DNA of 64,000 nt from Candidatus Krumholzibacteriota bacterium (GTDB taxonomy: Bacteria; Krumholzibacteriota; Krumholzibacteriia; Krumholzibacteriales; Krumholzibacteriaceae), in contig JAFGCX010000029.1 in NCBI GenBank assembly GCA_016932415.1, positions 6,384-70,383 of the forward strand, given 5' to 3'. A program made the position numbers and the translations under genes. The notes below the pieces were generated by a model that was given only the letters and a program-made list of their open reading frames with translations, did no database searches and had not been told where the DNA came from. This document shows, piece by piece, positions 8,809 through 17,268 of this stretch. How positions within the stretch are numbered: the stretch's first letter is position 1; every line of letters begins with the position of its first letter.

Positions 8809-9855
8809 ATGGAAAGGACACCTTACGCGATCGGAATGATATCAGGAGGTCTTGACAGCCTTCTCGCGACTCTTGTCCTGGCAAGGACCGGAGCCAGAAT
8901 AGAGGGGTTGCATTTCCTTAACGGGTTCGCGCAGGGAAGTATGAAAGGGCGCGTCTATCATGGTAAAAGCATCGGCGATATCGCCGACGAAAAAGAGAAA
9001 GAGCTGTCGGCTCTTTTCGGCATCAACGTCTCCGTGATAGATGTCTCGGAAGAATTTCTCGGCCTCTTGTCAAGCCCGAAGCACGGATTTGGTAAAAATA
9101 TCAATCCCTGCGTCGACTGCAGGATATTCCTCCTGAAAAAAGCCAGAGATATAATGATAAGCAGAAAAGCCGATCTTATCTATACCGGTGAAGTTGTCGG
9201 ACAGAGGCCTATGTCCCAGCACCTTTCAGCGATGAGGACCGTGGAAAAAGAGAGCGGACTGGAAGGGTTGTTATTAAGGCCTCTCAGCGCCAGGCTTCTT
9301 CCTCCGACGGATGCGGAAAAAAGCGGTCTGATCGACAGGGAGCTACTTCTCGACATCCAGGGAAGGACGAGGAGGAGGCAGATGGAACTGGTCGAGGAGC
9401 TGAAAATCGATCAATATCAGTCTCCCGCCGGTGGATGCGTCCTTACAGACGAGAATTACGCGAAGAAATTCATCGATTATACGAGACATAATGGCGGCAG
9501 CAGACTTACCGTCGAGGACACTGTGCTCCTTTCGACGGGAAGGCATCTCAGGCTTTCCCCGAGGACAAAGATAGTGGTGGGACGGAATCAGGAAGAAAAT
9601 GAATATATCGAGAGCAAATGGAAAGATTCCCTTCTCGCCGCTGCCGTGGATTTTCCAGGACCTACCGTTTTGGTGCAGGGAGATCCTGACGATGAAGATA
9701 TTCTCGCCGCTGCTTCTGTCACCGCGAGATATGGCAAGGGAAACGGTGAGGATTCAGTGAGGGTCTCTTTCAGGACAGGTGGCGAGGAGATGATAGTCGA
9801 GGTCAGGCCTGCCCGCGATGATGATCTCAAAAAATTTCACATCCTTTCAGGATGA
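8809..9855 (+). CDS. PP-loop ATP-pyrophosphatase, tRNA thiolase-like (ThiI/MnmA-related)
   Basis: The 348-residue product begins with a PP-loop (SGGLDSLLA) that binds ATP in enzymes that adenylate and thiolate tRNA uridines. Two cysteine motifs typical of sulfur-transfer enzymes follow: 'NPCVDC' and 'AGGCVLT'. The C-terminal part (from about residue 235) resembles a small NFACT-R-like domain seen fused to such proteins in anaerobes. The exact modification (s4U, s2U or other) cannot be assigned. The ATG at 8809 is chosen because an AGG lies 8 bp upstream, and a GTG at 8803 is the alternative. It begins 57 bp after dppC and ends 17 bp before the convergent Nudix gene. Confidence 0.8.
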   Translation: MERTPYAIGMISGGLDSLLATLVLARTGARIEGLHFLNGFAQGSMKGRVYHGKSIGDIADEKEKELSALFGINVSVIDVSEEFLGLLSSPKHGFGKNINPCVDCRIFLLKKARDIMISRKADLIYTGEVVGQRPMSQHLSAMRTVEKESGLEGLLLRPLSARLLPPTDAEKSGLIDRELLLDIQGRTRRRQMELVEELKIDQYQSPAGGCVLTDENYAKKFIDYTRHNGGSRLTVEDTVLLSTGRHLRLSPRTKIVVGRNQEENEYIESKWKDSLLAAAVDFPGPTVLVQGDPDDEDILAAASVTARYGKGNGEDSVRVSFRTGGEEMIVEVRPARDDDLKKFHILSG

Positions 9856-9872
9856 TAAGAGGGACAGGTCTC

Positions 9873-10436
9873 TCACTCTTTCTCCAGGGCTTTTTTTATC
9901 ATCTTGGAGTGGCTGTCAAAGGCAAGGGGGGGAAGACCGCTGATTTTAAAGAAACGGGCTTCAGAGGCATCGTCTGCCGCCATGATCTCGCCCGAGAATG
10001 AATCTACACGGTACCCGATGATGAGGATCGAAGTGCCATAGAAGAGGCTTTCCTGGAATATGACGTCTATAAGTTCAGGGTCCCTCCCGGTCAGGCCGGT
10101 CTCTTCCCTCAGTTCCCTCATCGCCGCGTCAGCCGGGCTTTCACCGGTCTCCACGAAACCTCCCGGAAGGGCCCACTGATCGATCCCCGGTTCACAGTTC
10201 CTCAGTACCAGAAGGATATTATCCTTACCGTCGAAAACGAGAGAAGTCGAAGCGGGGAGGGGATTATCATAGATCAGGCGGTCTTCTTTTTCGCAGTAGT
10301 CGCGTACCCTCCCTTCGTCCATTTTTTTACCGAGCCGGTTGCCGCACCACGGGCAGAATATTCTTTTCTCTCTGGCCATCCGGTCTGCCGCCTTGATTCT
10401 CTCTCCAGGCAGTCTCCAGAGCCCGGGGAGTGTCAT
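9873..10436 (-). CDS. Nudix hydrolase with N-terminal zinc ribbon
   Basis: The protein has a complete Nudix box (residues about 97-119: G, then E, REL REET GL), which binds divalent metal and hydrolyses nucleoside diphosphates linked to another group. An N-terminal zinc-ribbon half (CPWCGNRL, later DYCEKED) precedes it, as in NudC-like and related ADP-ribose or NADH pyrophosphatases. The substrate is not determinable. The longest frame starts at 10434-10436 without a ribosome site. The ATG at 10377-10379 (MAREKRIFCPWCG) would give 168 residues and fits the usual family start better. It converges with the PP-loop gene. Confidence 0.85.
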   Translation of the reverse strand: MTLPGLWRLPGERIKAADRMAREKRIFCPWCGNRLGKKMDEGRVRDYCEKEDRLIYDNPLPASTSLVFDGKDNILLVLRNCEPGIDQWALPGGFVETGESPADAAMRELREETGLTGRDPELIDVIFQESLFYGTSILIIGYRVDSFSGEIMAADDASEARFFKISGLPPLAFDSHSKMIKKALEKE

Positions 10437-10572
10437 GAAAAAACACTATCATGTCATACTAATAGAATCATCAGCGATTCTCAATCGATTCGTTGAGTTC
10501 AGGACTCCGGTATCACATAAATATATGAATGATGGAGCTGTTTCAATGGCATTGAAAAGAGCGACTGAAAAG

Positions 10573-10601
10573 TTGAATTATCCCGTGAAACAATGTAAAA
10601 T
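10573..10601 (+). promoter_or_regulatory. Sigma-70-type promoter for the CstA-like gene
   Basis: TTGAAT (10573-10578) and TAAAAT (10596-10601) are separated by exactly 17 bp, and the start codon follows about 28 bp later. It lies in the 192-bp gap between the divergent Nudix gene and the transporter. Confidence 0.5.
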
Positions 10602-10628
10602 GCCTGTCAGGAAAAAGACAGGAGGGAG

Positions 10629-12296
10629 ATGATGAGCGCTCTTGCTGTTGCTGTCGCGACTTTGGCAGCTTATCTGGTTGCTTACAGAGTTTACGCGAGA
10701 TTTATCGGAAGAAAGATCCTCGCGCTCGATCCTGAAAGAAAGACACCGGCCTATGAATCGGAGGACGGGATAGATTTTGTGCCGACCAGGCCGATTATTC
10801 TGTTTGGACACCATTTCGCCTCGATAGCCGGTCTCGGACCTATACTGGGACCTGCGATCGCGGTGATCTGGGGATGGCTTCCGGCTGTTCTGTGGATCCT
10901 TTTCGGTTCGATATTCATGGGAGGAGTCCACGACCTTACCTCTCTTTTCGTATCGCTCAGAAACAGGGGGCACTCGATCGGTGATGTCACCAGGTCGCTC
11001 GCGGGACGCAGGGCGCACCTGCTGTTCCTCGTGCTTATATTCTTTACTCTTTCACTCTGCATGGGGACATTTGTCAGGGTCATAGCGACCCTGTTTTCCG
11101 ATACATACCATCCAGAGTCTGTCGTTCCCGTGGCAGTCCTGATAGTCCTGGCCGTCATCGTCGGTCTTCTAGTCTATCGAAGGGGAGTTAATCTGGCAAT
11201 GGCTACGATAGTGGCCCTGGTGTTGATGCTTTTTTCAATATGGCTGGGGATCCACTATCCTGTCACGGGCGTCGGACAGACAGGTTGGGTCTACCTGCTT
11301 ATCACTTACGCTTTTATAGCGAGCGTCCTGCCGGTCTGGCTTCTTCTTCAACCGAGGGATTATCTCAACGCTTACCAGCTTGTCATAGGTATGATATTGA
11401 TGTATGTGGGTCTTTTTATTTTCAGGCCTGAAATATCGGCGCCGGCAATCAATAATCAATCGACCGGTGTTCCTCCTCTCTTTCCTTTTCTCTTTATCAC
11501 GATCGCGTGCGGAGCGATCTCCGGGTTTCACAGCCTGGTCGCGACGGGAACTACTTCAAAGCAGTTGATGAAAGAGACGCATGCCGTTCCCGTAGGATAC
11601 GGAGGGATGCTTGCCGAAGGGCTCCTCGCGATGATCGTCGTCCTCGCCTGCACATCGGGAGTTACGAGATCGGCATGGCACGGGCATTATTCGTCCTGGC
11701 AGGCGGCATCAGGGCTGACCGCCAAGATGATGGCTTTCGTAGATGGAGCTGGAGTATTCGTCTCTAAAACAGGTATTCCGATCGAAGTAGCGAAAAGTTT
11801 CATCGTCGTTATGGCGGTCGGATTCGCCATGACGACACTTGATTCAGGTACACGGCTTTTAAGATACAATATCGAGGAACTCGGCGAGGGACTCGGTATC
11901 AGGCTTCTCAGGAACAGATATTTAGCGGCTTTTGCCGCGATAGCCGGGATCGGTTATTTCAGTATCATGACGATCGGCGGTAAACCGGCCGGACTGGCGT
12001 TATGGGCGCTTTTCGGGACGACGAACCAGGTTCTGGCCTCGCTCGGGCTGTTGACCGTTTCACTATTCCTTTACAGGCTGGGAAAACCGATCGTCTATAC
12101 GGCGGTACCGATGGTGGGGATGATGATCATGACCTCGACGGCGATGGTGATGAGGATAAGGTCGAATTTCGCCGACGGGGAGTGGCCTCTGCTTGTAATA
12201 GGAGTGTTGATCCTTGTTCTCGTAGTCTGGCTCGTGATCGAATCCCTTATAGCATTCCGGGGGGGCTCGAAGGGGCGGGAAAACAGGCAGGCTTGA
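10629..12296 (+). CDS. cstA: CstA-family carbon starvation/peptide-pyruvate transporter
   Basis: The 555-residue polytopic membrane protein belongs to the CstA/BtsT family. In E. coli these import pyruvate (BtsT) or have been linked to peptide uptake under carbon starvation (CstA). Visible family features are 'FGHHFASIAGLGPILGPAIAVIWGW' in parts (near residues 57-80), 'GGVHDLTSLFVSLRN' and a late 'GTTNQVLASLGLL'. It is shorter than the E. coli protein (about 700 residues) and matches the short form common in anaerobes. GGAGGGAG precedes two consecutive ATGs, and the second (10632) has the better spacing. It has its own promoter. Substrate uncertain. Confidence 0.9.
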   Translation: MMSALAVAVATLAAYLVAYRVYARFIGRKILALDPERKTPAYESEDGIDFVPTRPIILFGHHFASIAGLGPILGPAIAVIWGWLPAVLWILFGSIFMGGVHDLTSLFVSLRNRGHSIGDVTRSLAGRRAHLLFLVLIFFTLSLCMGTFVRVIATLFSDTYHPESVVPVAVLIVLAVIVGLLVYRRGVNLAMATIVALVLMLFSIWLGIHYPVTGVGQTGWVYLLITYAFIASVLPVWLLLQPRDYLNAYQLVIGMILMYVGLFIFRPEISAPAINNQSTGVPPLFPFLFITIACGAISGFHSLVATGTTSKQLMKETHAVPVGYGGMLAEGLLAMIVVLACTSGVTRSAWHGHYSSWQAASGLTAKMMAFVDGAGVFVSKTGIPIEVAKSFIVVMAVGFAMTTLDSGTRLLRYNIEELGEGLGIRLLRNRYLAAFAAIAGIGYFSIMTIGGKPAGLALWALFGTTNQVLASLGLLTVSLFLYRLGKPIVYTAVPMVGMMIMTSTAMVMRIRSNFADGEWPLLVIGVLILVLVVWLVIESLIAFRGGSKGRENRQA

Positions 12297-12326
12297 GCCG
12301 GTTCAGCCGGGGGTCAGGATAATGCC

Positions 12327-13301
12327 ATGTCAGAGCGAATGTTCTGGTCAAATAAAATGAAGAAAAGATATGATATTACAGGTCTTGGATATTCAGCTAC
12401 CGATTATATAGGTTTCGTACCGCGTATACCTGTTGAAAACACAAAACTCGAATTAAGCAGCCTGACAGTTCAGGGCGGCGGACCAGCCGCTACGGCGACG
12501 GTGACGGCGGCGAGGCTGGGATTGACCGCGGCTTTCATCGGAAAGCGCGGTGACGATGACTTCGGAGAGAGGTCGGCCAGGGAACTTGCCGGAGAAAATA
12601 TCGATATCTCCGGGATCGTCATCGAAAAGGACGGCTGTTCGCATTTCGCGTTCATAATGGTGAACGAAGAGACTGCCGAGAGGACGATACTCTGGAGCAG
12701 GGGATCGATTTCGATGCTTGAAGCCGGCGAGGTCGACACGTCTATAATCGGCCAGAGCAGAGGGCTGCTCATCGACAGCCTCGAACCGGCGGCGGCTCTT
12801 CACGCGGCCAGGTTTGCCCGCGAGAACGGGATAGAAGTCCTTATCGATGCTGGAACGCTGCGCGAGGGAGTGGAGGAGATACTTCCTTACTGCGATCATA
12901 TAATTACAAGCGAAACGTTTTCCAGGCAGTTCTCGCGCGGAGAAGGACACGCGCAGACATTGAGAAAATTATCTTCATACGGCCCTCATTCCGCTGTCGT
13001 GACTGTGGGCGAGGGGGGGTGTCTTGCCCTGGTCGACGGTGAAGTCATCGAGATCAGAGGTTTTGATGTAAAAGCTGTCGATACGACCGGCGCGGGGGAT
13101 GTCTTTCATGGCAGTTATCTTTTTGCCGTGCTTCAGGGACTCGACACGGCTGGGTGCTGCGTCTTCTCAAACGCCGTGGCGGCGATGAAATGCAGAGCTG
13201 CCGGAGGAAGAGCCGGGATCCCGTCTCTCGACGAGGTGCTCTCGTTTCTCGCGGCGAATGGTCACGGCGGTCTATTCGACCCCGGCTCGACGGGAAGTTG
13301 A
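12327..13301 (+). CDS. PfkB-family carbohydrate kinase
   Basis: This 324-residue kinase of the ribokinase/PfkB fold phosphorylates a sugar or nucleoside. The N-terminal glycine-rich substrate motif is visible (QGGGPAATATVTAARLG), and the C-terminal PfkB signature contains the catalytic Asp (DTTGAGDVFHGSYLFAVL). No specific substrate can be read from the sequence. The ATG at 12327 follows AGGATAATGCC, and a start at the internal ATG (MKKRYDITGLG) is also possible. The gene lies 30 bp after cstA and converges with the phosphodiesterase gene. Confidence 0.9.
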   Translation: MSERMFWSNKMKKRYDITGLGYSATDYIGFVPRIPVENTKLELSSLTVQGGGPAATATVTAARLGLTAAFIGKRGDDDFGERSARELAGENIDISGIVIEKDGCSHFAFIMVNEETAERTILWSRGSISMLEAGEVDTSIIGQSRGLLIDSLEPAAALHAARFARENGIEVLIDAGTLREGVEEILPYCDHIITSETFSRQFSRGEGHAQTLRKLSSYGPHSAVVTVGEGGCLALVDGEVIEIRGFDVKAVDTTGAGDVFHGSYLFAVLQGLDTAGCCVFSNAVAAMKCRAAGGRAGIPSLDEVLSFLAANGHGGLFDPGSTGS

Positions 13302-13328
13302 TATGTGGCGATCGACCAGCGGGTATCC

Positions 13329-13832
13329 TTATCCGGAAGGTTGCCAGAGGTTGTAATATTCCACTTCAAACGTCTCGAGGTCGAAGGTGGCGAATCCTGG
13401 CGCTTCCCTCAGGCCCATCAGTTCTCCGGGATTGATATGCCATGTCTTTCCTGCCTTTACTGATTTTCTTCTATGGGTATGCCCGGAAAATACGGCGTCA
13501 AAATCACCCGTCGCGGCCAGGCCCGCGCCGAATTCCGGGAGGTGAGTCCAGGCTATTGTTGCCGGGCCGGTCCGCAGGATGCCGGATTCTCCATAGATAT
13601 TTACATTCGGATATTTTTCCGCCAACCTCGCTATCGTGAGCCTGTCACCGTCGTTGTTTCCGAAGACAAGATGGACATCTCCACGGAAACGGGCAAGGTG
13701 TTCGACCATGAAGGGTGAGCAGAGGTCGCCGCAATGGAGCAGCTGACTTGTATAGATCTGACTGGCCATTTCCATAGCCCTGTCAAGGTTTTGAATGTGG
13801 TCGTGAGAATCGCTGACGACAGTAAGTTTCAT
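13329..13832 (-). CDS. YfcE/MJ0936-type calcineurin-like phosphodiesterase
   Basis: The 167-residue product has the metallophosphoesterase motifs in order: 'SDSHDH' (Asp and His ligands), 'LLHCGDL', 'VFGNNDGD', a single His in 'WTHLPEFG' where many members have HG, and 'SGHTHRR'. YfcE-like enzymes hydrolyse phosphodiesters in vitro, and the physiological substrate is unknown. Length is typical. It is transcribed leftwards and its start lies 354 bp from the divergent methyltransferase gene. Confidence 0.9.
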   Translation of the reverse strand: MKLTVVSDSHDHIQNLDRAMEMASQIYTSQLLHCGDLCSPFMVEHLARFRGDVHLVFGNNDGDRLTIARLAEKYPNVNIYGESGILRTGPATIAWTHLPEFGAGLAATGDFDAVFSGHTHRRKSVKAGKTWHINPGELMGLREAPGFATFDLETFEVEYYNLWQPSG

Positions 13833-13920
13833 TTTATCCGCCTTTGAATGATCGAACAGCTATTTACCGACAGGGGCGACAAATGGTCCTGCCTTTCGCC
13901 CGCCGCAGTTACTGAATATA

Positions 13921-13945
13921 TATCAGAACAAAAATCTTTCTGATA
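13921..13945. repeat. Perfect 8-bp inverted repeat
   Basis: TATCAGAA and TTCTGATA flank a 9-nt A/T-rich spacer. It could be an operator. It directly abuts the 15-mer at 13945-13959. It has no T-tract in either direction that would make it a good terminator. Confidence 0.4.
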
Positions 13946-13959
13946 GGAACTATTTTCCC
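13945..13959 (+). promoter_or_regulatory. 15-bp palindrome-like activator site candidate (AGGAACTATTTTCCC)
   Basis: This copy fits the pattern RGG-N9-CCC with A/T-rich centre, also found ahead of the flagellar promoters. It lies about 162 bp upstream of the -24 GG of the sigma-54-like promoter at 14121, within the normal range of enhancer sites. Confidence 0.4.
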
Positions 13960-14120
13960 TTCGACCGTGAAATTCTTATTCGGGAGACAGGAATCTATTT
14001 ACCCTGATCAACGCCGGAGGCATCGGGCGCTGATCGGGGCAGGGCGTAACAACTACTAAAACAACATGATAAGATTAATTGCAAAGATATGGCCTGCCCT
14101 CTCTTTAATAGAAGGTAATA

Positions 14121-14136
14121 TGGCACATCTCTTGTT
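14121..14136 (+). promoter_or_regulatory. Sigma-54-like promoter for the methyltransferase-glycosyltransferase-kinase unit
   Basis: TGGCACATCTCTTGTT has GG at 14122-14123 and, 10 bp on, GT instead of GC at 14134-14135. It closely matches the flagellar sites (GGCATATCTCTTGC at 18942). The predicted start is near 14147, 40 bp before the ATG. The non-consensus T at -12 lowers confidence. Confidence 0.5.
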
Positions 14137-14186
14137 GTCATTCAATCTGTGACTTGTCGTTATAAACAGAGAACCCGGGGAGAATA

Positions 14187-15248
14187 ATGGTGACGCAAAA
14201 GGTTCTTATCAATGAAAACGATCATTTCAAACAGTTTCAGGAGGCTGAAAGGCTTCTTGACGCCGGTGAGGACAATGGTGCCGGCATGCTGTACAGAAAA
14301 CTGATAGAGGTAAAAGGGATAGAATCGGTCGCTCTCTTTCGCCTTGGAGAGATAGAGAACCGTATGGGAAGGGCTCTTCTCTCCTATAACTGCCATATCA
14401 ACGCCTTCATCATCGATTACCGTCTCGCTTCACGGATCACCGCCGAGAGCCATCCCTTCCATGACTACAGATATAAAAAGAACGATATGAGAAAGACCGA
14501 TCGATGTCCTCTCTGCGAGGGAGAGGGAAAACCTCATTGGGCGTATAACATGGTCACCAACGCTGATTTCAACGAAGGTTTTGATCCGGTCCGTCTGTGG
14601 CTGTATTGCGGGAAATGCAATCACCTCTTTGCTTCCGCCCGGCCCGACGATCTCACGAGCGTCCTTTCCGGTTCAGACAACAAACAATATCAATCACCGA
14701 ATCCCGGTCTTATACCGATGTTGGGGACGGTGGTCTCGACCCTCTATCGCCGCGCTCCTGGAAAAAGATTCCTTGATGTGGGAATAGGAGCGGGTGAGAT
14801 GATCGCCGTGGCCGGCGAATTCGGTTTTGATGCCTCTGGTCTTGAGATAAGGCCGGCCCACGCCGGAAGAGTCGCTGAAAGGCTCGGTGTAAGGGTCATA
14901 TGCGCTGATTTTTCCTCTTTTGAGACTTCTGAAAAATATGACGTCATCTGCATGGGAGATGTCCTCGAACACATTATCGATCCGGTGAAAGCGATAGAAC
15001 GAGCTGCCCGGTCGTTGAACGCCGGAGGGCTGTTATGGATATCGACGCCCAACTTTGAAAGCGCGTTTTCGATCATGATGAAAGACAAAGACCCGATGAA
15101 GAGGGTTTGTGAGCATCTTAATTATTTTTCCTTCGCTTCTTTAAAGAACATCCTTGAACGCTGCGGGTTTGAAGTGACTGATTACGGCGTTTCAGCGCAT
15201 TACAATGGTTCGATGGAAGTAACTTCCATAAAAAAATCCGGGATGTGA
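14187..15248 (+). CDS. Class I SAM methyltransferase with TPR-like N-terminus and zinc ribbon
   Basis: The 353-residue product has three parts. Residues 1-80 are helical and look like tetratricopeptide repeats. A zinc ribbon is formed by Cys107/Cys110 and Cys141/Cys144 (CPLC, CGKC). A Rossmann methyltransferase domain follows, with the SAM-binding motif LDVGIGAGEM at 196-205 and 'MGDVLEHIIDPVKAI' further on. Zinc ribbon plus methyltransferase is a layout common in sugar and O-antigen methylation loci. Its promoter resembles the flagellar sigma-54 sites, and a glycosyltransferase gene follows 59 bp later. A role in modifying flagellin-linked or surface glycan is a reasonable inference but is not shown. 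Confidence 0.85.
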   Translation: MVTQKVLINENDHFKQFQEAERLLDAGEDNGAGMLYRKLIEVKGIESVALFRLGEIENRMGRALLSYNCHINAFIIDYRLASRITAESHPFHDYRYKKNDMRKTDRCPLCEGEGKPHWAYNMVTNADFNEGFDPVRLWLYCGKCNHLFASARPDDLTSVLSGSDNKQYQSPNPGLIPMLGTVVSTLYRRAPGKRFLDVGIGAGEMIAVAGEFGFDASGLEIRPAHAGRVAERLGVRVICADFSSFETSEKYDVICMGDVLEHIIDPVKAIERAARSLNAGGLLWISTPNFESAFSIMMKDKDPMKRVCEHLNYFSFASLKNILERCGFEVTDYGVSAHYNGSMEVTSIKKSGM

Positions 15249-15307
15249 AAAGGAAACAGTAACCTGCAATGTGTCCTGGCGGGGCGTTGGCAGTGAAAGG
15301 TATATCG

Positions 15308-17188
15308 ATGTCAGGAAAAAACAGTAACGAAATCATAATAGACCTTGAATCGATAAGGAACCGGAAGAAAGCGGTCATCTCATGCTGCATGATAACGAGG
15401 GATGAGGGAGAATTCATAGAGAATGCTATTGAAAGCGTAAAGGGACTTGCCGATGAGATCATAATCGTCGATACGGGATCGGTCGATGATACTGCCAGAA
15501 AGGCAGAAAGACTCGGAGCACGTGTATTTACATGCGAATGGCGGAATGATTTCAGCGAGGCGAGAAACAGAGCGATCAGTAAGGCTTCGGGCGAGTGGAT
15601 ATTGATCCTTGACGCCGACGAGATCATTGAGGAAAAGGATCATTCGAGGATCGCCAGGTTGATCCGCCAATATCCCGAAGCGGCTTTCATGTTTGAGCAG
15701 TGGACATATACGAACGACTCGGACACTTTCGGCTGGAAGCGCTGTGACGATGACGCCAGGATGAACAGGGAGATGCTGGGGTATTTTCAAAGCCAGCAGG
15801 TAAGGCTGTTCAGGAACACGGAGCTGGTAAGGTATGAAGGTCAGGTACATGAGGACGTGGAGAGATCTCTCGCGAGCACCGGGATCCCGATCATCAAGGT
15901 CGAGGATATTATCATCCACCATTATGGCAGGATGAAGGATTCCGAGAGGATGAACAGAAAACACAGGATGTATCTTTCCCTCGGAGAGAAGAAGCTCGGA
16001 GCCAACCCGGGAAATTCCAAATATATATTCGAACTTGCTTCACAGATGCTCGGACTCGGAAACGCCGAAGAATCTCTTCATCTGATCGACAAGGGCCTTG
16101 ATATCGTTCCGGAGAGCTGGGAGTTCCTCAATCTGAAAGGCCTGGCTTTTCTGCGCCAGGGCAGGATCGATGAGGCTGTCGATTCCTTTTCCAGGGCGGT
16201 CCTGATCAATAGCGAAAAACCCGATCTGTATAACAATCTCGGAGTGGCTTATAACGAGAACAGGCAGCCGGAAGAAGCTTTGAAAGCGATGAAGAAGGGT
16301 TTGTCGATCGATCCTAGGAACGCCAATATTCTACGAAACCTTGCGACCTCTTCGATCATGGTCGATGATCTCGACTCAGCCCTTGAATATATTACCAGTT
16401 CCCTCGAGCTGGATCCATTCATGGCGCAGTCTCATGTGATCCATGCCGATATTCTGTTCAGACAGGGCAATCAGGAGGACTCGGTCGAATCGCTTGAAAA
16501 GATCAGGTTTCTTCCCGGCACCGATCTGAAAGTCTACCTGAAATCGATATATATATACACACGGATGAAGATGGCTGAAAAAGCAGGCGAGGTGGTCGAG
16601 AGAGCTTTGTCGGAATATCCCGGTCATGAAGGTCTGACATTTCTTTCGGGAAAAGTCTTTGAGCTGAAGGGGGAGATCGATGAGGCCTTGAAAGTCTATG
16701 AATCGATCATATCGATGAATCCGTATAATTCCGAAGTACTCAATTCGCTCGGTTGCCTCAATGAAAAACAGGGGAGACTGGAAAGGGCCAGAGAATATTT
16801 TACCGAAGCATACCGGTTGTCCCCGTATAACATGCAGATCGAAGTGAATCTGGGGATCATCCTGGGTAAACTCGGCATAGATGCCGAAGCGGAGAGGCAT
16901 TTAAAAGCGGTGATCAAAAAGGACGGTCAAAACGGCGCGGCACTCAATGCCTTTGGATGTTTTCTCTCTAAACGCGACAGGTATGCCGAGGCAATAGCAT
17001 TCTTTACGCGGGCGATCGAGAATAACCGGCAGGATATTCATCCCTACCTTAATCTCGGGCTCGTCTGTGAAAAGATGAATAAACCTGACAAGGCAGTAGA
17101 GATATATGAAAAACTCGCCATCATCGATCCATCATCGAGGAGGCTCGTGGAGTTCCGTCTAAGAAAACTCCAGAGCGCCTTTTCCTAG
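15308..17188 (+). CDS. Family 2 glycosyltransferase fused to tetratricopeptide repeats
   Basis: The N-terminal 230 residues are a GT-A glycosyltransferase: 'CCMITRDEGEFIENAI', 'IIIVDTGSVDDT', 'WRNDFSEARNRAI' and the metal-binding LDADE (Asp102, Asp104). The rest (about 240-620) is roughly ten TPR units ('LYNNLGVAYNENRQPEEAL', 'ALNAFGCFLSKRDRYAEAI'). Such fusions act on peptide or protein acceptors or on surface glycans. Three starts are possible: ATG 15269, GTG 15293 and ATG 15308. The last is chosen for the AAAGG 8 bp upstream and because the conserved domain begins soon after. Its place in a sigma-54-like unit beside flagellar genes suggests flagellin glycosylation, as inference only. Confidence 0.85.
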   Translation: MSGKNSNEIIIDLESIRNRKKAVISCCMITRDEGEFIENAIESVKGLADEIIIVDTGSVDDTARKAERLGARVFTCEWRNDFSEARNRAISKASGEWILILDADEIIEEKDHSRIARLIRQYPEAAFMFEQWTYTNDSDTFGWKRCDDDARMNREMLGYFQSQQVRLFRNTELVRYEGQVHEDVERSLASTGIPIIKVEDIIIHHYGRMKDSERMNRKHRMYLSLGEKKLGANPGNSKYIFELASQMLGLGNAEESLHLIDKGLDIVPESWEFLNLKGLAFLRQGRIDEAVDSFSRAVLINSEKPDLYNNLGVAYNENRQPEEALKAMKKGLSIDPRNANILRNLATSSIMVDDLDSALEYITSSLELDPFMAQSHVIHADILFRQGNQEDSVESLEKIRFLPGTDLKVYLKSIYIYTRMKMAEKAGEVVERALSEYPGHEGLTFLSGKVFELKGEIDEALKVYESIISMNPYNSEVLNSLGCLNEKQGRLERAREYFTEAYRLSPYNMQIEVNLGIILGKLGIDAEAERHLKAVIKKDGQNGAALNAFGCFLSKRDRYAEAIAFFTRAIENNRQDIHPYLNLGLVCEKMNKPDKAVEIYEKLAIIDPSSRRLVEFRLRKLQSAFS

Positions 17189-17268
17189 GATTTTTCCATT
17201 CATTCGCTAAAGTATCCGGCGATTTGTGCGAAAAAGATTATAAGTATTGCAATGCGGAGGCATATTGG

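Larger units (their letters stand above)
13833..14186 (+). other. 354-bp divergent regulatory region
   Basis: No coding gene is seen here. The region holds an 8-bp inverted repeat (13921-13945), one copy of the GGGAAA/TTTCCC-type 15-mer (13945-13959) and a sigma-54-like promoter (14121-14136) reading into the methyltransferase gene. No clear promoter was found for the leftward phosphodiesterase gene. Confidence 0.5.

Noticed and set aside
10339-10632. 97-codon plus-strand frame between Nudix and cstA
   Set aside because: Half overlaps the Nudix gene, no ribosome site, and its 3' part covers the likely cstA promoter.
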